A DNA stretch of 64,000 nt, taken from positions 9,509,501 to 9,573,500 of the forward strand of contig JAUKPH010000017.1 in NCBI GenBank assembly GCA_030549335.1. The letters are read 5' to 3'. Position numbers and translations under genes: made by a program. The DNA comes from Pontederia crassipes (taxonomy: Eukaryota > Streptophyta > Magnoliopsida > Commelinales > Pontederiaceae). Under the pieces are notes generated by a model that made no database searches, had not been told where the DNA came from, and saw nothing but the letters and a program-made list of their open reading frames with translations. Shown in pieces: positions 48,901-60,744 of this stretch. Numbering within the stretch: position 1 is the stretch's first letter; each line of letters starts with the position of its first letter.

Positions 48901-49182
48901 GACGTTGTCCGGACTTCGGCAACTATATTGGGGCCGTATTTTGGGGGTGTTACAACAGCTGCTCCTTGTGCCGGGCGCCACACCTACCGCCTGTGGTGCC
49001 TCGGCAGCCCGCACGACTTGAAGACGACGGTGGTGGCGACATGCTCCGGATTGGTCATCTTTCGGTGGCAACCGCGTGATATCTCCCCCCTCGACGTCGG
49101 CGTCGACCAATTCGAGCGGTCCGTCCTCATGGTCGGCAATCCGACAACGAAATCTGATAACTACCATGACGACCATTTTTAG
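45983..49182 (+). pseudogene. F-box copy B, broken by a solo LTR and an internal deletion
   Basis: The reading starts at the ATG at 45983 and keeps the F-box (LFEDLLEEILVRVPTAKTVG, Ser to Phe). A frameshift near 46235 shifts the frame just before the LTR insertion at 46268. After the LTR, coding resumes at 48955-49155 with CAGRHTYRLWCLGSPHDLK, ATCSGLVIFRWQPR and VLMVGNPTTKS. It then jumps to the last codons near 49163 because about 740 bases, corresponding to 42243-42984 of copy A, are missing. The stop and 3' flank match copy A. Confidence 0.9.
46268..48954 (+). mobile_element. Solo LTR (2.69 kb) of a long-LTR gypsy-type family, in copy B
   Basis: The insertion starts TGTAATGCCCTGG, ends GGGGGTGTTACA and has 5-bp duplications ACAGC at 46263-46267 and 48955-48959. 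There are no internal domains and no partner LTR, so it is a solo LTR. It contains a CT-rich leader (46440-46500), about four units of 103-114 bp carrying CATTCTGTGATTAGCG and GGTCGACC motifs (47130-47720), a 50-bp tandem (47919-48050), and an end region with TCGGGCTACGGCCCAAGT. A second member is at 57391-59946. The gypsy assignment rests on the length and termini. Confidence 0.85.
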
Positions 49183-50077
49183 TTGACAAAATTGTTTTTC
49201 TTCTATTTTCATCCTTTTACTACTACTCTCGCATGTGCGGAACAACTATATATAAGCCTTTTTTTACCCAGACTAAACACCCGACTAATTTAATATTTGG
49301 ACGAAATGATGCGAATAAATTCTAATTAAAGTAATAATTTTGAAAATCAAATTTGAAACTACACTTACAATCAACACAACTTTACTATTCCATTGTGTCA
49401 AAAAAAATCTATGGACAATTGTCTTCCCCGTTGCACTAGCCTAGCATAGAACAGTATGAACCAATTTTTTAAAGTTTAGAATGGTTTTTTTATAAAAAAT
49501 GATTTGTAAAAGAATAGTTCGAATATGATAATATATAATAGATTTAAATTATTATGTATTTATTTTAGTTGTATTTAATATTTTCTTGATATGTAAAATT
49601 TATGGTATAATTTGGTCTCGTAATTTTCTTCTAAAGTTCTTGAAGGGGTAATTACAGGGGACCTAAGGATTCCACAGTCAGTGAGTGCAAACTATAATAA
49701 TGTTTTAAAGAGATTCTACATAACAATAAAATTTTGAAAGTAAAAACGCCAAAATAAGAATAAATTTTGATAAATTAGGCTACAGTACAATTGCTTATTT
49801 TGATAAATAAGTATAAATTTGGATAAATAAGTATAAAATTAGGATAAATATTATTTTTTATTCCACATGCCTTAATTACATATATGTAATAAAAAAATTT
49901 CATACAACAAAAGTAATTTTGTCATATCATACTTATATTATTGATTGCAAAATTTTAAGACATAATAAAAAATATGCAATATCATGTGAAAATACATTTG
50001 TTACATCAAAAACTAATTTTGGTAACAAAAAATATATGCACTTCAAAAAAATTTCTTACAAGAAGAAAAAAATTATT
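49183..50077. other. 3' flank of copy B and AT-rich spacer
   Basis: 49183-49680 is homologous to the copy A 3' flank. 49681-50077 is AT-rich DNA in which I see no gene or recognisable element. Confidence 0.45.
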
Positions 50078-50450
50078 TATAAGTTCCATATTATAAATGA
50101 ACATTAAAAAATAATATTGTGCACGAATTTTTTTCACATATATAAAATAATATAATCTAATATAATTATGTTCATAACATAATATCAAAGCATATTACAA
50201 TATATACATGACATATTTAAATTTTGCACACATGACATCAAGAAATGTCCGTAATCATGTCATATGGATTTCAAGAAACTTTCTGTAAATTTTATAACAT
50301 AACACAATTACATGCAAGACATGTCATAAAAAAAAACATATGCCACATTATAACATGTCACAAAATATCTAATATGCATAATAATTACAAAATAACTAAA
50401 AATGCATATTATATGTCATGGATCATCAATACAATTTCAAAAACTTTTAC
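50078..50450. repeat. Repeat R1, copy 2
   Basis: Close to 36090-36470 with small indels. In this copy the sequence runs on through about 110 bp that copy 1 has lost. Confidence 0.75.
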
Positions 50451-50562
50451 AAAATTTTTTGAAGCATAAAACAAGCATTTTTAATTTTAATATAATTTCT
50501 CCAAAATTTTCCTAATACACTATAATTTCAAAATAAAAATGGTAACTGTTCATGACTAAAGT

Positions 50563-51360
50563 GGCCCATGTCATTGTGCTGCGCGCAGCAACTGCCTGTG
50601 CTGCATGCGTGGGGCCTTAGGCCTGTGTGCTGCATTATAGTGCACAGCGCAGCGGGCCAGAGGCCTGCGCGTCGTTTCGCCATCAGCGCGCTGCGCTGTG
50701 GACCTCAAGCTTGCGTGCAGTGCGTGGATGCGGCATTGTTCATGTTATAGCGCCATGCAGCACTATTCATGTTGAACAATTTTTTTTTTTGAAGAACTAC
50801 GAAAAAAATATATTAAAATTTTGTATCAAAAGTCCCGTTGAAATTAGTACATGATGGATAACAAAAAAGTTTAATTTTTGTATTCTTTGATTATGGTCGT
50901 ATAACCAAAGGTGGAAGAGACATAATTTTTGCACAATTCTATATTACAAAAAAAATAACGAAAAGAACTATTGTAGCTCTGATATCATTTGAAGGTTTTA
51001 ACATAGGAAAACCAATCTTTTACAGCGGAATAAATAAAGTTCTTTTACGTTGTTTCGTACAAGGATGGGATGACGATCATTATTGAAAATCGACGTAATA
51101 TCACAATCCATGTACCTACAGAATTACAACAAAAATTAGACAAAACAAGAAAAATTTGGATAGCATTATTTGCAGCAAATATGAGTTCCGATAACTGCAT
51201 CTCCATGCAGTAGTTTTTGCAACCGCAAATCATGTGATTTGAGCAAGCACATCATGTGCGTACGTCCAACAATTTCAATTTTCGCTCGGCAAGTTGGGAG
51301 TTCAAGATCTTCACTCTCCATAGTATTAAGGTTCACTCACAATCACTATAAGCTTAACAA
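50563..51360. repeat. Repeat R2, copy 2
   Basis: Homologous to 38510-39314: GC-rich block at 50563-50790, then the primer-site-like minus-strand TGATATCAGAGCT at 50975-50987, then AT-rich sequence. Confidence 0.6.
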
Positions 51361-51570
51361 TCTATACTATATTAAAACCAAAGAAATTTGTAAGGAGAAG
51401 TTGGCATTTGATACATTCATAGAGTGCTACATGTTCATATCTTAATAATTATTATTTTAATATTTTAACACTTAATAGCATATTCATTAGGCAACTGAGT
51501 AAATATAGGATTTAGTAACTGAAAGAAAAAACTATAATCATAAAAAAAAACTTAACAAAATTTTTATAAT
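51361..51570. mobile_element. Helitron-like element, copy 2, truncated
   Basis: TCTATACTATATTAAAACC begins a copy of 39315 onward that breaks off at about 51570, where SIRE-type sequence starts. About 390 bp ending here (51181-51570) recur at 55625 onward. Confidence 0.45.
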
Positions 51571-52654
51571 GTGGATAATCATAAATTAAATTTGACTATG
51601 ATCTCGTTTGGTTTTGGATGAATGATGAAATTCAAAGTTGTAAAAAAATTTATTAGATTTTCAGAGAATAAAAAATCATCTCATTTGGATAATTGTGCAA
51701 AACGTTATGCTCAAAATAGTGCATGATGGTCAATCTGGCAGTCGAAGCACTAGTCGATCGGTCAGGCACACCGATCGATCGGCCAGCACGAAAAATACAG
51801 AAATCGACCAGTCAAAACCAACATAAGGATGAGACGATGTCAGTTGAAGCACCGATCGACCGGTCATTCACCCGGACAATGTAGAATTCTCCAACGGTCC
51901 TATTTTTTCAATGACTATGTAAATCGGTCAACCAGTGGGGTAGAATGGTCGACCAACGTGCAAAAAATACATTACAACAGTCATATTTTGACCCAAAAAA
52001 ATGAAAAATAAGTCTCAACAGCTAAATGAAGTTAAGAAGATTATAACAGGGATCCCAAAGGAGAAGGAATTCATAAGACTTCAAACAAAAAGTTGGAAGA
52101 ACATTTGAAAGTCCATTTGAACTCCAAATTGCAAATATTTTATTTCTTTCTCTCTTACTCTTGTGTGAGGTTCTAAAGTGTAAAAGATAGATTGAGGAGT
52201 GTTCATGTCATATTATAATAGTTGTTTAACTTTTGAGTGAAAAGATGTTGTGTGTTACCTCAAGCGAAGAAAAGACGTGTGAAAGCTTCCGAGTGGGAGA
52301 GGTATGCCTTGCCTCTTGAAGTGAAGAAAAGACAAGAGTTATAAATGATTTATTCATTGTCCCATTTGGAACGAAGGGAGGGTGTTAGTGGAAACTCCGG
52401 CAGTATCGAGGTCGAGAAGTCAGAGCGAGGACAGACTAAGGTGTGACCGAACCTCGTCAACAAACCACCGTGCACCTTGTGTTTATCTTTCTCTCTCTAT
52501 TCTTCCTACTCTATTATGTATGTGATTTGATTGCTATTGTGTTGGTTTAAATATTAATGAATCAATTTTAAGCTTTCATGATGATTTTCGTAAAATTGAT
52601 ATTTTTTATTTAACACTAATTCACCCCCCCTTTTTGGTTCCTAGTGATCCTACA
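51571..52654 (+). repeat. SIRE-type 5' LTR, diverged
   Basis: The segment ends CTAGTGATCCTACA followed by ATTGGTGTGCGAAC, a decayed version of the SIRE LTR end and primer site. It carries GGTCGACC-type motifs at about 51730-51960 and a region (52260-52470) with CGAACCTCGTCAACA shared with the LTRs of the SIRE element at 17.4-27.0 kb. The left border near 51571 (TGTGGATAATC) is approximate. Confidence 0.65.
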
Positions 52655-55621
52655 ATTGGTGTGCGAACAAGATTGCTCTTATTTTAAAGATTTAACCATC
52701 TTTTAGAGCATGACACCTAATTTTCTAGAAGGTCGAACAAATTTTATTTTCTGTCGAGATTTGTTGATTTAGTTTTTTCCCAATGGAAAATTTCCATGCC
52801 TATTTATATTCTCTTGATTATGACTTGTGGGAAATAGTTGAATATGGTTTTGAAAGGCCTAAGAAAGTTATAAATGGTGTCTTCATTGATTTTTCATTTT
52901 TCGGGTACAATGCTTTCATATTTCACTCGCCAAACTCGATTCTAAAACTTGAGATGCTTTTTTATTGTGTTTTGGACGTAGAAAATTCAAATAACATTTC
53001 TACTTATTCCGCACCTCATGAATTTTGGAAAATTTTGTTAGATAGATATGAATGTAACAATTTTAATAAAGAGAGCACATCGTATGTGGACAAAGACAAT
53101 GGTAGCAATATTACTTTCACAAATGACAAAGAGTGCAAACGATGAGGTAACCTCGACTTCATTTTATTACTCTACTTGTGGTAGTGATGATGATGGTGAT
53201 CTCAATTTTGATATGCATAAAGTATTTGCTTCTCTTATTCAAAAGCATCTTTCTCTTAAATAGAAAAACGGATTATTAAGAGATGAATTGCATAATTTGA
53301 AAAATTAAATTGAGATTTTGAAAAAGAAGAAAGATACTTTCCTAGCTCAAAATGAAACTCTAATGAAATGATTTTAAAAAACTAAACAAATGAAAAGAAT
53401 GTTTGATTAGTTCAAATTGAAATTTTAGGAAAAGAAAATAATGTATGTGCAATTAAAAATGAACTTTTGATAAAGGAAATTGATTCACTCTCCTTGACAA
53501 TTAAAAATTATGAAAGTTTGAAGGCAGAGAACTCAAAGTTGATTATACTACAAAATGAATCACGAAAGAAAATAACTTATTTGCAAAATTATAAATGATA
53601 AAATTGTTATGCCTTTGAAACATACTAATAATGTTCAAAAGCTTATTAATTTTGCAAAGTCAAATAATTCTGAAAAGGAAATTAATTTTATGAAAAATGT
53701 TAAATTCACAAAAGGATGTGATTTAAAATATTCTTATTCTTCAAAATCAAAGCATGCTAATAATTATTATTCGAATAATAAACACTCTTATGATCGTTCT
53801 TTTAATGTTAATATTAATTATTCTCATGCATCTCATCATGATTATTTAAAATTGAGATATGTTCATGATCATTGCATTAGACTATTTGTCATTATTGTGA
53901 TGTTTATGATCACTAAGCCTTTGAATGAAAAATTAAAAATTCTATGAATACGCGGGTTATAAAAGGAACCATAACTAATAATGTTCAACCCAAGCAACTT
54001 TGGGTACCAAAATGCAAATAAATTTTGTTTTGGTGCACTTCACAAGAAATTACAAAGAAAAATTCAAGTAAAGTGAATGTACACACTTTTTGGTAAAAGT
54101 ATTCTTGAGACAAAATTTAAATTTATTTAGTGCATATGTGATTTGAATTGTGACTTCTCATATTTAAAATATACATTTTGACTTGTATGTATCAATTCTT
54201 GATCATAATTATTCAAAGCTCAAATGCATAAAAACTTTCAAAGCTTCATATTAACAAAAATTATGATATTTTTTTATGATTAAGTGTGCATGTGCATTTT
54301 TACTTTATCTACTAAACTTTTGATGATTTTGTGATTTGAACTAAATATATTTTATGAAAGTTTCATTTTAATATCTATCTCATGGAAGTTGCATTTTAAT
54401 ATCTATTTTGATGATAAATACTTGTATATAAAATTAAGATGATCTTACTTTTTCTCATACATATTTAAGACATTTAAATTTATCTTGATATTTTTAAATA
54501 TTTTTTAGTACATAATTATAATATTTTGAACTTAATTTTGTGTCACAATTATTTGAGATTTAAATTTATTTACTAGTTATCATAATTTTTACATTAGACT
54601 ATGATTTTTGGAAAGTAAATTCTTGTGCATAATAGTATCATTTTACTTTGAAAATGATTATGTCTATATATGTTAACCATTGAAATATGAGCAAGTATAT
54701 TTGATTATGTTGTTACTACATCTTATTTAGACATCTGATGCATTATAATTTTAAAATTGAAAAAACTTATAAACTTGGAATTTAAACATAAGAACAATTT
54801 TTTGAAATTTTGAAAATAAAGCTGGAGAGAGTTTTAAATTTTGATATCATAATTTCTTTTTATTTGTGATAATGTGTTTGCAAAATATCTTTTCTCACAT
54901 GTCAAATAAAGTAAACTATATGCATATCCTAATCCCTTACCATATTTATTATAGTTGTCATTTTGACTTGGCAAAACAAAATAATATATGCGACCGCTTT
55001 TTGGTAAATCATTTTTATATTAATATTTGACAATCATTTATGCATTGTTAAGATTGATACATAAATAATTTGATTTGATAAAAAAGAAATATTTTTGAAC
55101 ATCATTATGTTTACTTTTATAAATTTAAGCATGCCCATGATATACTTGAAATATTATTCTCTGTGTTATGCATATGAATTTCATGATCATTATTCTTTTG
55201 AATGCAAAGTTGAAAAACTAATCATAGTAAAATGAAATTAATTCCAAAAGGAAACGTGACTAACAATTTTGGACCCAAGTTAATGTGGGTACCAAAATTC
55301 AATACTTGTAGTTTTGTGTCACATGAAAAGAAAAATAAAAAAATGAAATTGAAATGAGGTGAGGCATAAAGTTTGCGGTACATGATACGAAAATTTGAAC
55401 TAATTTTGATATAATGCATATTTACGACTTGGATTTATTCATTTATTATCGTAATATGTGCATAAAGTTAATATTTGTTAAAAGATTAGGAATCTTGTAC
55501 ATATTAGAATTATATCGCTCATCTAACTTTGAAAGTGTCTATAGTTCTTATTTGGCTTAAATATGCTTGATGGGAATATGATAGTTGTTAAATTGATATT
55601 TTTGAACTATCTTACTAATTT
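52655..55621 (+). pseudogene. SIRE-type gag remnant with a duplicated 3' part
   Basis: Near 52783 the frame reads MENFHAYLYSLDYDLWEIVE, the SIRE gag start region, then FWKILLDRYECNN. A Lys/Asn-rich coiled-coil region follows (53270-53600). The gag tail occurs twice: KQLWVPKCK at about 53990-54021, and CYAYEFHDHYSFECKVEKL with PKLMWVPKF at about 55160-55295. Between them is AT-rich DNA without domains. No protease, integrase or RT and no 3' LTR follow. The fragment stops where tandem-unit sequence resumes at about 55622. Confidence 0.7.
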
Positions 55622-56265
55622 AATATGAGTTCTGATAACTGCATCTCCATGCAGTAGTTTTTGCAACCGCAAATCATGTGATTTGGGCAAGCACATCATG
55701 TGATTTGGGCAAGCACATCATGTGTATACGTCCAACAATTTCAATTTTCGCTCGGCAAATTGGGAGTTCAAGATCTTCACTCTCCATAGTATTAAAGTTT
55801 ACACACAATCACTATAAGCTTAACAATCTATACTATATTAAAACCAAAGAAGTTTGTAAGGAGAAGTTGACATTTGATACATTCATAGAGTGCTACATGT
55901 TCATATCTTAATAATTATTATTTTAATATTTTAACACTTAATAGCATATTCATTAGGCAACTGATTAAATATAGGATTTAGTAACTGAAAGAAAAAAACT
56001 ATAATCATAAAAAAACTTAACAAAATTTTCATAAGTCTCCATGTTGAAAAGATATAATCTTTTAAAAAATGATTAGAAAATTATTATCTCATAGTATAAT
56101 TATTTTTAAATAATTAATTATTGTAGTTTGTTACAAGACATCATTTGACAATTAATTAATCATTGGAATTTTTTCATCTTTAAATGAATTAAAAGCTTAA
56201 TATATGATACAATATTAGCTAATTAGATTATTAATACACGTTGTGCATGCAATTTTATTCTTGCC

Positions 56266-56266
<1 letters not shown>

Positions 56267-56351
<85 letters not shown>
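56267..56351. repeat. (TTA)n microsatellite
   Basis: About 28 uninterrupted TTA/ATT units. Copy 1 at about 39757-39780 has only a short imperfect run at this site. Confidence 0.95.
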
Positions 56352-56354
<3 letters not shown>

Positions 56355-56476
56355 GTCACATATTTTTTTGAGTCACTGATGTTAACATGGAAATAAAATT
56401 AAAAATCTAATGGAAAATAAAAAAAATAGCATGACAATGGACAGTTATCTAGAAAACTTAATTTTGGTACATAATA

Positions 56477-56488
56477 AATATACATATA

Positions 56489-56531
<43 letters not shown>
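56477..56531. repeat. (TA)n microsatellite
   Basis: An AT dinucleotide run with one TGTG interruption, followed by the second Helitron-like start. Confidence 0.9.
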
Positions 56532-56534
<3 letters not shown>

Positions 56535-56745
56535 CTATGATATATTAAGAGCAAGGTTTGCAAGGATGTAGTATTTGACATAATCATGTGTTGACAAGTG
56601 TCCATAAAATATTTTTTTAAATTAAGAAATGTCAGTTATGATTATAAAAGAAGATAGTAAAGAAGGAGAAATTGACATTTGTCATTGAGAAATATTCCTA
56701 AAAGTTTTAATAATAATGATCGGTTATGATTATGTGATATGATAG

Positions 56746-57205
56746 AATTACGAAAAGAGGGAGAGAGAGATCGCACGAACACAGAAGAACACGAAGATTT
56801 ACGAGATTCACCCTAAATCAGATTATGTTTTCGGAAAGCGGCGGCTCTTTTTGTTACGGAATAATGACGATTACAAGGATGGGTCTCTATCTGAACTCCT
56901 AGGGAGTTTATATAGGCATTCCTTTTGACAGATGATATGAATTACAGACTAATTAGGATTCTAAATTAATCCCCCAAAATATGACACTTATTTCATGATG
57001 AGAAAATAAATAAATTGTGAATTACATACGGAATACTCCTAAAATTTTTCGCTCAGAGAGCTCCGCCCTCTTGTAACCCTCATAGAGGGATCCCCCTTAA
57101 CCCCTGCTCGTTGATTGAGCAGCGAGAGTCTCGTTGGGAAAATCTATTGAAGTGCCTAATTAAGAAAGGGGAATAACTGAGTTTAAATTCAAGGCATTAT
57201 CAATA
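56746..57205 (-). mobile_element. Solo LTR of the Tork family inside the tandem unit
   Basis: The 460-bp segment is clearly related to the LTRs at 3297-3724 and 7669-8095 (TTACGAAAAGAGGGAGAGAG start, GGAGTTTATATAGGCATTCC, GGCATTATC end). It is flanked by GATAG at 56741-56745 and 57206-57210. The paralogous site at 40128 is uninterrupted (GATATGATAATTATG). The terminal TG and CA are now AA and TA, and it carries extra sequence near 56795-56835. Confidence 0.9.
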
Positions 57206-57390
57206 GATAGTTATGTAATTTTATTATCCATACAATTTATAATAATTATACATGCTTACTATTTGCACGGTTATAGCTATCCTAGGATTATTTGTCCATA
57301 TTCAATAATATTTTTTTGTCTATAAAATATTCTCATTAAAATGATGTATGAATTGTAATATAAAATATTATGGAGATTTCTTACATATAT

Positions 57391-59946
57391 TGTAATATCC
57401 TCAAAGAAATAAATAAAATAAAAATAAAATAAAATAGATAAAATAATGCTATATTCATTTAAGGCCCAATTATAAAGCCTATTACCTATAAACCCTAAAA
57501 CTTAAGGTATAAATATCTATACTTGCCGTAAACCTCTCACCTAACCCCTCCCTCCCATTCCCTAACACACCCAGCCGGCAGCTCACCCAAGGGAGCTCCA
57601 TTGAATCACATCACTCTCTCTCTCATTTCTACCCTCTCACAGCAACACAGTAGCATCACTCCATTCTCTCACCCCCTCTCACACTAGGGTTTTAACCAAA
57701 ACTTTAAAGGTATGTTTGAGGGGATTCACTCACCATAATCTTCCCCCTAATGATATTTGATTGTGTGAATTAGGGATTAAAGAACAAACCCTTTATTCTT
57801 AGATGAAGATTTAAGGAATGTGCATTTGATGCTTCATGTTTATTTATATTATTATTCTATTGCTATCCATAATTAGAATGTCATGTGTTTCATAGCTTCA
57901 TGCTCTATTGCTCATTATGCTTAGTATTAAAATGTTTATAGTTGTTATGTTAGTTAATTATGAAAACATTTAAAGCTCATGTATATTTATGATCTTGATT
58001 AGCATGTTAGAGGACTTTATGTGAAAACCCTATGTGGATCATGATTAGAGTGTTAAGAATGTTAAGAAATGTCTCATATGATGTTTGGAAGTCAATATGT
58101 TAATGTAGGCAAGATTGGAAGGAAAAGATGTAAAAATTTTGTGTCTGTCATCCCAGAACGGGCGATCATTCTGGAGACAAATGTAGTATCAAACTCTGTC
58201 TAACGATCGACCGATATCCCAACGGTCAACCGTTTTGAAAGGGACGCTACATTCTGTGATTAGTAGTCGAACCGAAGCTCAATTTTGATCATTCGAAAAA
58301 TATGTAATGGTCGACCGATTTTCCAGCGGTCGTCCGATTTGAGCAGTCGTTATATTCTGTGATTAGCGATCGACTGAACGCCCTATTTCGGTCATCCAAA
58401 AGACCTATAACGGTCGACCGATATTCCAACGGTCGTTCGATTTAGAGAGTTGTTGCTCTATGTGATTAGCGGTCGACCAAATGCCTAGTTTCGGTCGTCC
58501 GCAGACGTGATAACGATCGATCGATATATTAGCGGTCGTCCAATTTAGAGAGTCGTTACTCTCTGAGATTAGCGATCGACCAAACGCTCAGTTTTAATCA
58601 TCCAAAAGGACCATAACGATTGGCCGATAACCCTATCGGTCGTCTGATACTAGTCCAGCGGTCGACCGTAATCCAAAATAGTCATCCATTTTGGAAGATG
58701 ATTGATTATGATTGAATGTCCACACTTAGCATGATTTGAAGTTCCTATGACCTTAAATAGGGTTAAAATATGCAACATGTATTGAATGATTGTATGTATT
58801 GATGAACATGATTAAAAGATGAATTGATGAAGGTGTGACATTTTTATGACTTGGGACAATCAGTACCATACCTAAGACTCCACCGACGGGTGGGGGAAGA
58901 CCTCATTGATGAATAAGAGTTATGACCTCTTCTACGGGAGAGGGTTATAACATCACCTACGGGTGAGAGTTACGACCTCGCCTACGGTGGAGGGTTAAGA
59001 CCTCACCTACGGATGAGGGTTAAGACCTAACCTACGGATGAGGGTTATGATCTATGAGCCACCACCCTTCTCAATCAATAAAATAAGAAATTATTTAAGT
59101 AAAAATAAAAGATGAATGATGAATGACTTGAGACATAAAGCTAAAGATGATAAAGAAGTATGAAGAAGTATGCATCTATGATGATGTAATAAGAATGTCC
59201 AATTGTCACATCATATGATGTCATGAATAAAGATGACAAAGTAAAGCAAGATAAGATTATGGTATGCATAATGATATGTATGATGATAAGTTATGATATG
59301 CATGATCTAAAGATTATCATGATACATGTTATCTTATCTTGCCATGATGATATGTTTACATGCCATATAGTATGCATAAGTAGCTTATAGCATATATATG
59401 ATTTTATGTTCCATGATGATAAAATGCATATGCCATGACATGTAGAGATTATGTTATAAGATCATAGTATGCATGGATCTCAACATATTCTAACGGGAGA
59501 AATTTCTTGCATCCCATGAATCCGTGCAGATATGGAGGAGGCTTAGGTTAAGCGGCGAGAGCCTCGTGACGACGATATTGCACATGGGTCTGTCGGGCTA
59601 CGGCCCAAGTCTTTTTACTTGTATTATGTTATTATGATGAACTCTTGTAGGAGTAATTTATGTATGGCTTATGAGTCTTATGGAGTCGTGTACTTTACTC
59701 GAACACATTTATGTATGACGAACTTTTTATTGAGTATACGTTAGAGGCTATTAGGCCTATATGCCAGTTTATGTATATTGAGATTTTATTTACTTATGAA
59801 GTCTTTCGCTGTTATGGTATTGATGTTTTATATTTATATATGATTATGTTTTCGTTGTAAAAGTTTTTATAAAGTTAGGTCAGGTCAAAGTAACATCGCC
59901 TACGATTCAGCGATTTAAATTGGGGGCGAATTTTGGGAGTGTTACG
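57391..59946 (+). mobile_element. Second solo LTR of the long-LTR gypsy-type family
   Basis: It starts TGTAATATCCTC, ends GGGAGTGTTACG and has 5-bp duplications TATAT at 57386-57390 and 59947-59951. It shares the whole layout of 46268-48954: pyrimidine-rich leader (57540-57680), GGTCGACC-type units of about 105 bp (58155-58690), a minisatellite, and the TCGGGCTACGGCCCAAGT block (59597). Only the minisatellite differs: five 25-bp units here. Confidence 0.88.
58921..59045. repeat. 25-bp minisatellite, five units
   Basis: Five consecutive units of exactly 25 bases, with consensus close to TAAGACCTCACCTACGG then ATGAGGGT, lie inside the second solo LTR. Confidence 0.92.
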
Positions 59947-59951
59947 TATAT

Positions 59952-60667
59952 GGACTTTCGAATCATAGCCAATTTAATTTCTTTATATACTTTGTTTGTT
60001 TGCACGAATTTTTTTAAGAATGAGTGGCTTTCTCTTTTAGAGTTTTTATTTCTTATATTCACAAGTAATTGGTTACAACAGTCTCTTGCCTTCTTTCATT
60101 CGGTTTTGACACTTATTGGGCCGCTTAGACATCTTATATAATTTTTTTTATGTTAGATATCAAGTTTTATAAGTTAAATGATATTTATTATATCATATAT
60201 ATGCTTAAAGGATGGTGGATGAGTTGGTGTTGAACCGATAGATAAAATAATCCTAGTGGAGTTTTCATCGTGTAATGTCATATTCTTATTCTGGTGATGC
60301 ACGCGAGGGTGGTGCCCCGGATCAGTAATTATAGTAGAAAGAGGAGGCCAAGTTCCTAATGTGGATGCATAATTTCATGTTTTGTGAATGTCATGCATAC
60401 TTATGTATCTTTAAATTCTTTTCTAAATTTTTCTTTACTCATAAATTAAAGGATAACAAAAGAACTATTTAGACCTTTAATAATATATATTTATCATTTT
60501 TAAAATTTTATGAACTTCTAAATATACCTTCATAATGAATATAATCATCTTTTTATAATTTCATATAATCTAAAACTATTTCTAGCATAAATTATATAAT
60601 TACATAAACATTACCATATGTAAGATGTTACTTGACTCCTCGATTATTTTGAATGTAATACTTTAAC

Positions 60668-60744
<77 letters not shown>

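Larger units (their letters stand above)
55622..56740. repeat. Tandem-unit segment upstream of copy C, part 1
   Basis: Homologous to 39150-40125. It includes a repeated GATTTGGGCAAGCACATCATGTG at 55680-55725, the Helitron-like start at 55827, a (TTA)n run and a (TA)n run. Confidence 0.7.
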
